Shown: one piece after another, positions 5,565 through 5,934 of the stretch
Numbering within the stretch: the stretch's first letter is position 1
Layout of the letters: each line of letters opens with the position of its first letter
Assembly (NCBI GenBank): GCA_947484105.1
Contig: CANKON010000098.1
Coordinates: 1 to 5,934, forward strand
From: Methylococcaceae bacterium
GTDB lineage: Bacteria; Pseudomonadota; Gammaproteobacteria; Methylococcales; Methylomonadaceae
DNA: 5,934 nucleotides
Direction of reading: 5' to 3'
Translations under genes and position numbers: made by a program
The notes under the pieces: model-generated
What the model was told of the DNA's origin: nothing
The model's database searches: none
Seen by the model: the letters and a program-made list of their open reading frames with translations, nothing else

Positions 5565-5934
5565 AACCAGAATCAAGCAGTCGTTTGGCAATGCGTCACA
5601 AACTTATGACAATGTTGCCGAATTACAGCGCAACGTTGGGCGTGATTTATTGCAAAATTTTTTGCCTGAAAATTTAACGGGAAACATTATTGATTTGGGT
5701 TGCGGAACAGGTTTTTTAACGCAAGCATTATTGCCGTATTGTGAAAATTTGATTGCGTTAGATTTAGCATTGCCCATGTTACAAACGACTCGTGAAAAAT
5801 TGCATCATTCAGTCTATTATGTTTGCGCGGATGCTGAAAAATTACCCTTTTCAACTGAAAGCATCGACACGATTTTTTCAAATGTTGCCTTGCAATGGTG
5901 TGTGCCGATTGATAACGCGTTAAACGAAATTCAG
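5551..5934 (+). CDS. bioC: Malonyl-ACP O-methyltransferase BioC, N-terminal half
   Basis: The frame is open from ATG 5551 to the window edge (128 residues), about half of the usual 250 or so. BioC uses S-adenosylmethionine to methylate the free carboxyl of malonyl-ACP, so that fatty acid synthesis can build the pimeloyl chain. The N-terminal S-F-G-N-A-S-Q-T-Y-D (11-20) is the BioC lead-in. The SAM-binding motif I is D-L-G-C-G-T-G (48-54), and D71 ends the second strand. An acidic D94 contact and the S-N-V-A-L-Q-W motif (110-116) follow, the latter typical of BioC. The start lies inside the last codons of bioH, a 14-nt overlap in a different frame with no clear ribosome binding site. This implies translational coupling. 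The 3' half lies outside the window. Confidence 0.92.
   Translation, partial: MPLDKTRIKQSFGNASQTYDNVAELQRNVGRDLLQNFLPENLTGNIIDLGCGTGFLTQALLPYCENLIALDLALPMLQTTREKLHHSVYYVCADAEKLPFSTESIDTIFSNVALQWCVPIDNALNEIQ

Noticed and set aside
5687..5881. Minus-strand 64-codon reading frame
   Set aside because: It is antisense to bioC, whose SAM-binding motifs are unmistakable.

Overview
The window looks like an AT-rich gammaproteobacterial chromosome segment. The evidence is a DUF721/DciA-like protein, a YbeL-type zinc-ribbon protein, PpnP (YaiE), a close YbiT-type ABC-F ATPase and an overlapping bioH-bioC pair. This gene set is typical of gammaproteobacteria. A free-living aquatic lineage, for example near the methanotrophic Methylococcales, would fit, but the sequence alone does not fix the genus. 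No transposase, tRNA, rRNA, CRISPR array, prophage or integron is visible.

Layout. (1) Left edge, 1-111: no complete gene. There is a Fur-box-like palindrome, a matching minus-strand promoter and a possible minus-strand start codon at position 23 that leaves the window. (2) 112-384, minus strand: a short DUF721 (DciA-like) protein. (3) 385-508: a divergent intergenic region with a 19-bp inverted repeat (438-456) and a bulged hairpin (461-484) in front of the next gene. (4) 509-1459, plus strand: a GufA-type ZIP metal transporter. (5) 1460-1604: an intergenic region with a long-loop inverted repeat (1486-1533) and a candidate -10 box. (6) 1605 to the right edge: six plus-strand genes with gaps of 23, 25, 39 and 9 nt and then a 14-nt overlap. 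In order they encode a DUF1451 zinc-ribbon protein, a degenerate HD-GYP-type phosphohydrolase, PpnP, the YbiT-type ABC-F protein, BioH and the first half of BioC.

How the genes relate. BioC and BioH act in one pathway. BioC methylates malonyl-ACP so that it can enter fatty acid synthesis, and BioH removes the methyl ester from pimeloyl-ACP methyl ester. Their overlap suggests translational coupling. The other genes of the run are housekeeping or signalling functions: nucleoside phosphorolysis, ribosome-associated ATPase, possible cyclic-dinucleotide signalling and a zinc ribbon. Their tight spacing suggests cotranscription, but no shared pathway is evident.

Novelty. I found no convincing undescribed system. 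The items most worth a second look are the HD-GYP-like protein that lacks the HDIGK lysine and the RPYR segment, the Fur-box/promoter arrangement at the left edge, and the palindromes around the ZIP transporter gene.
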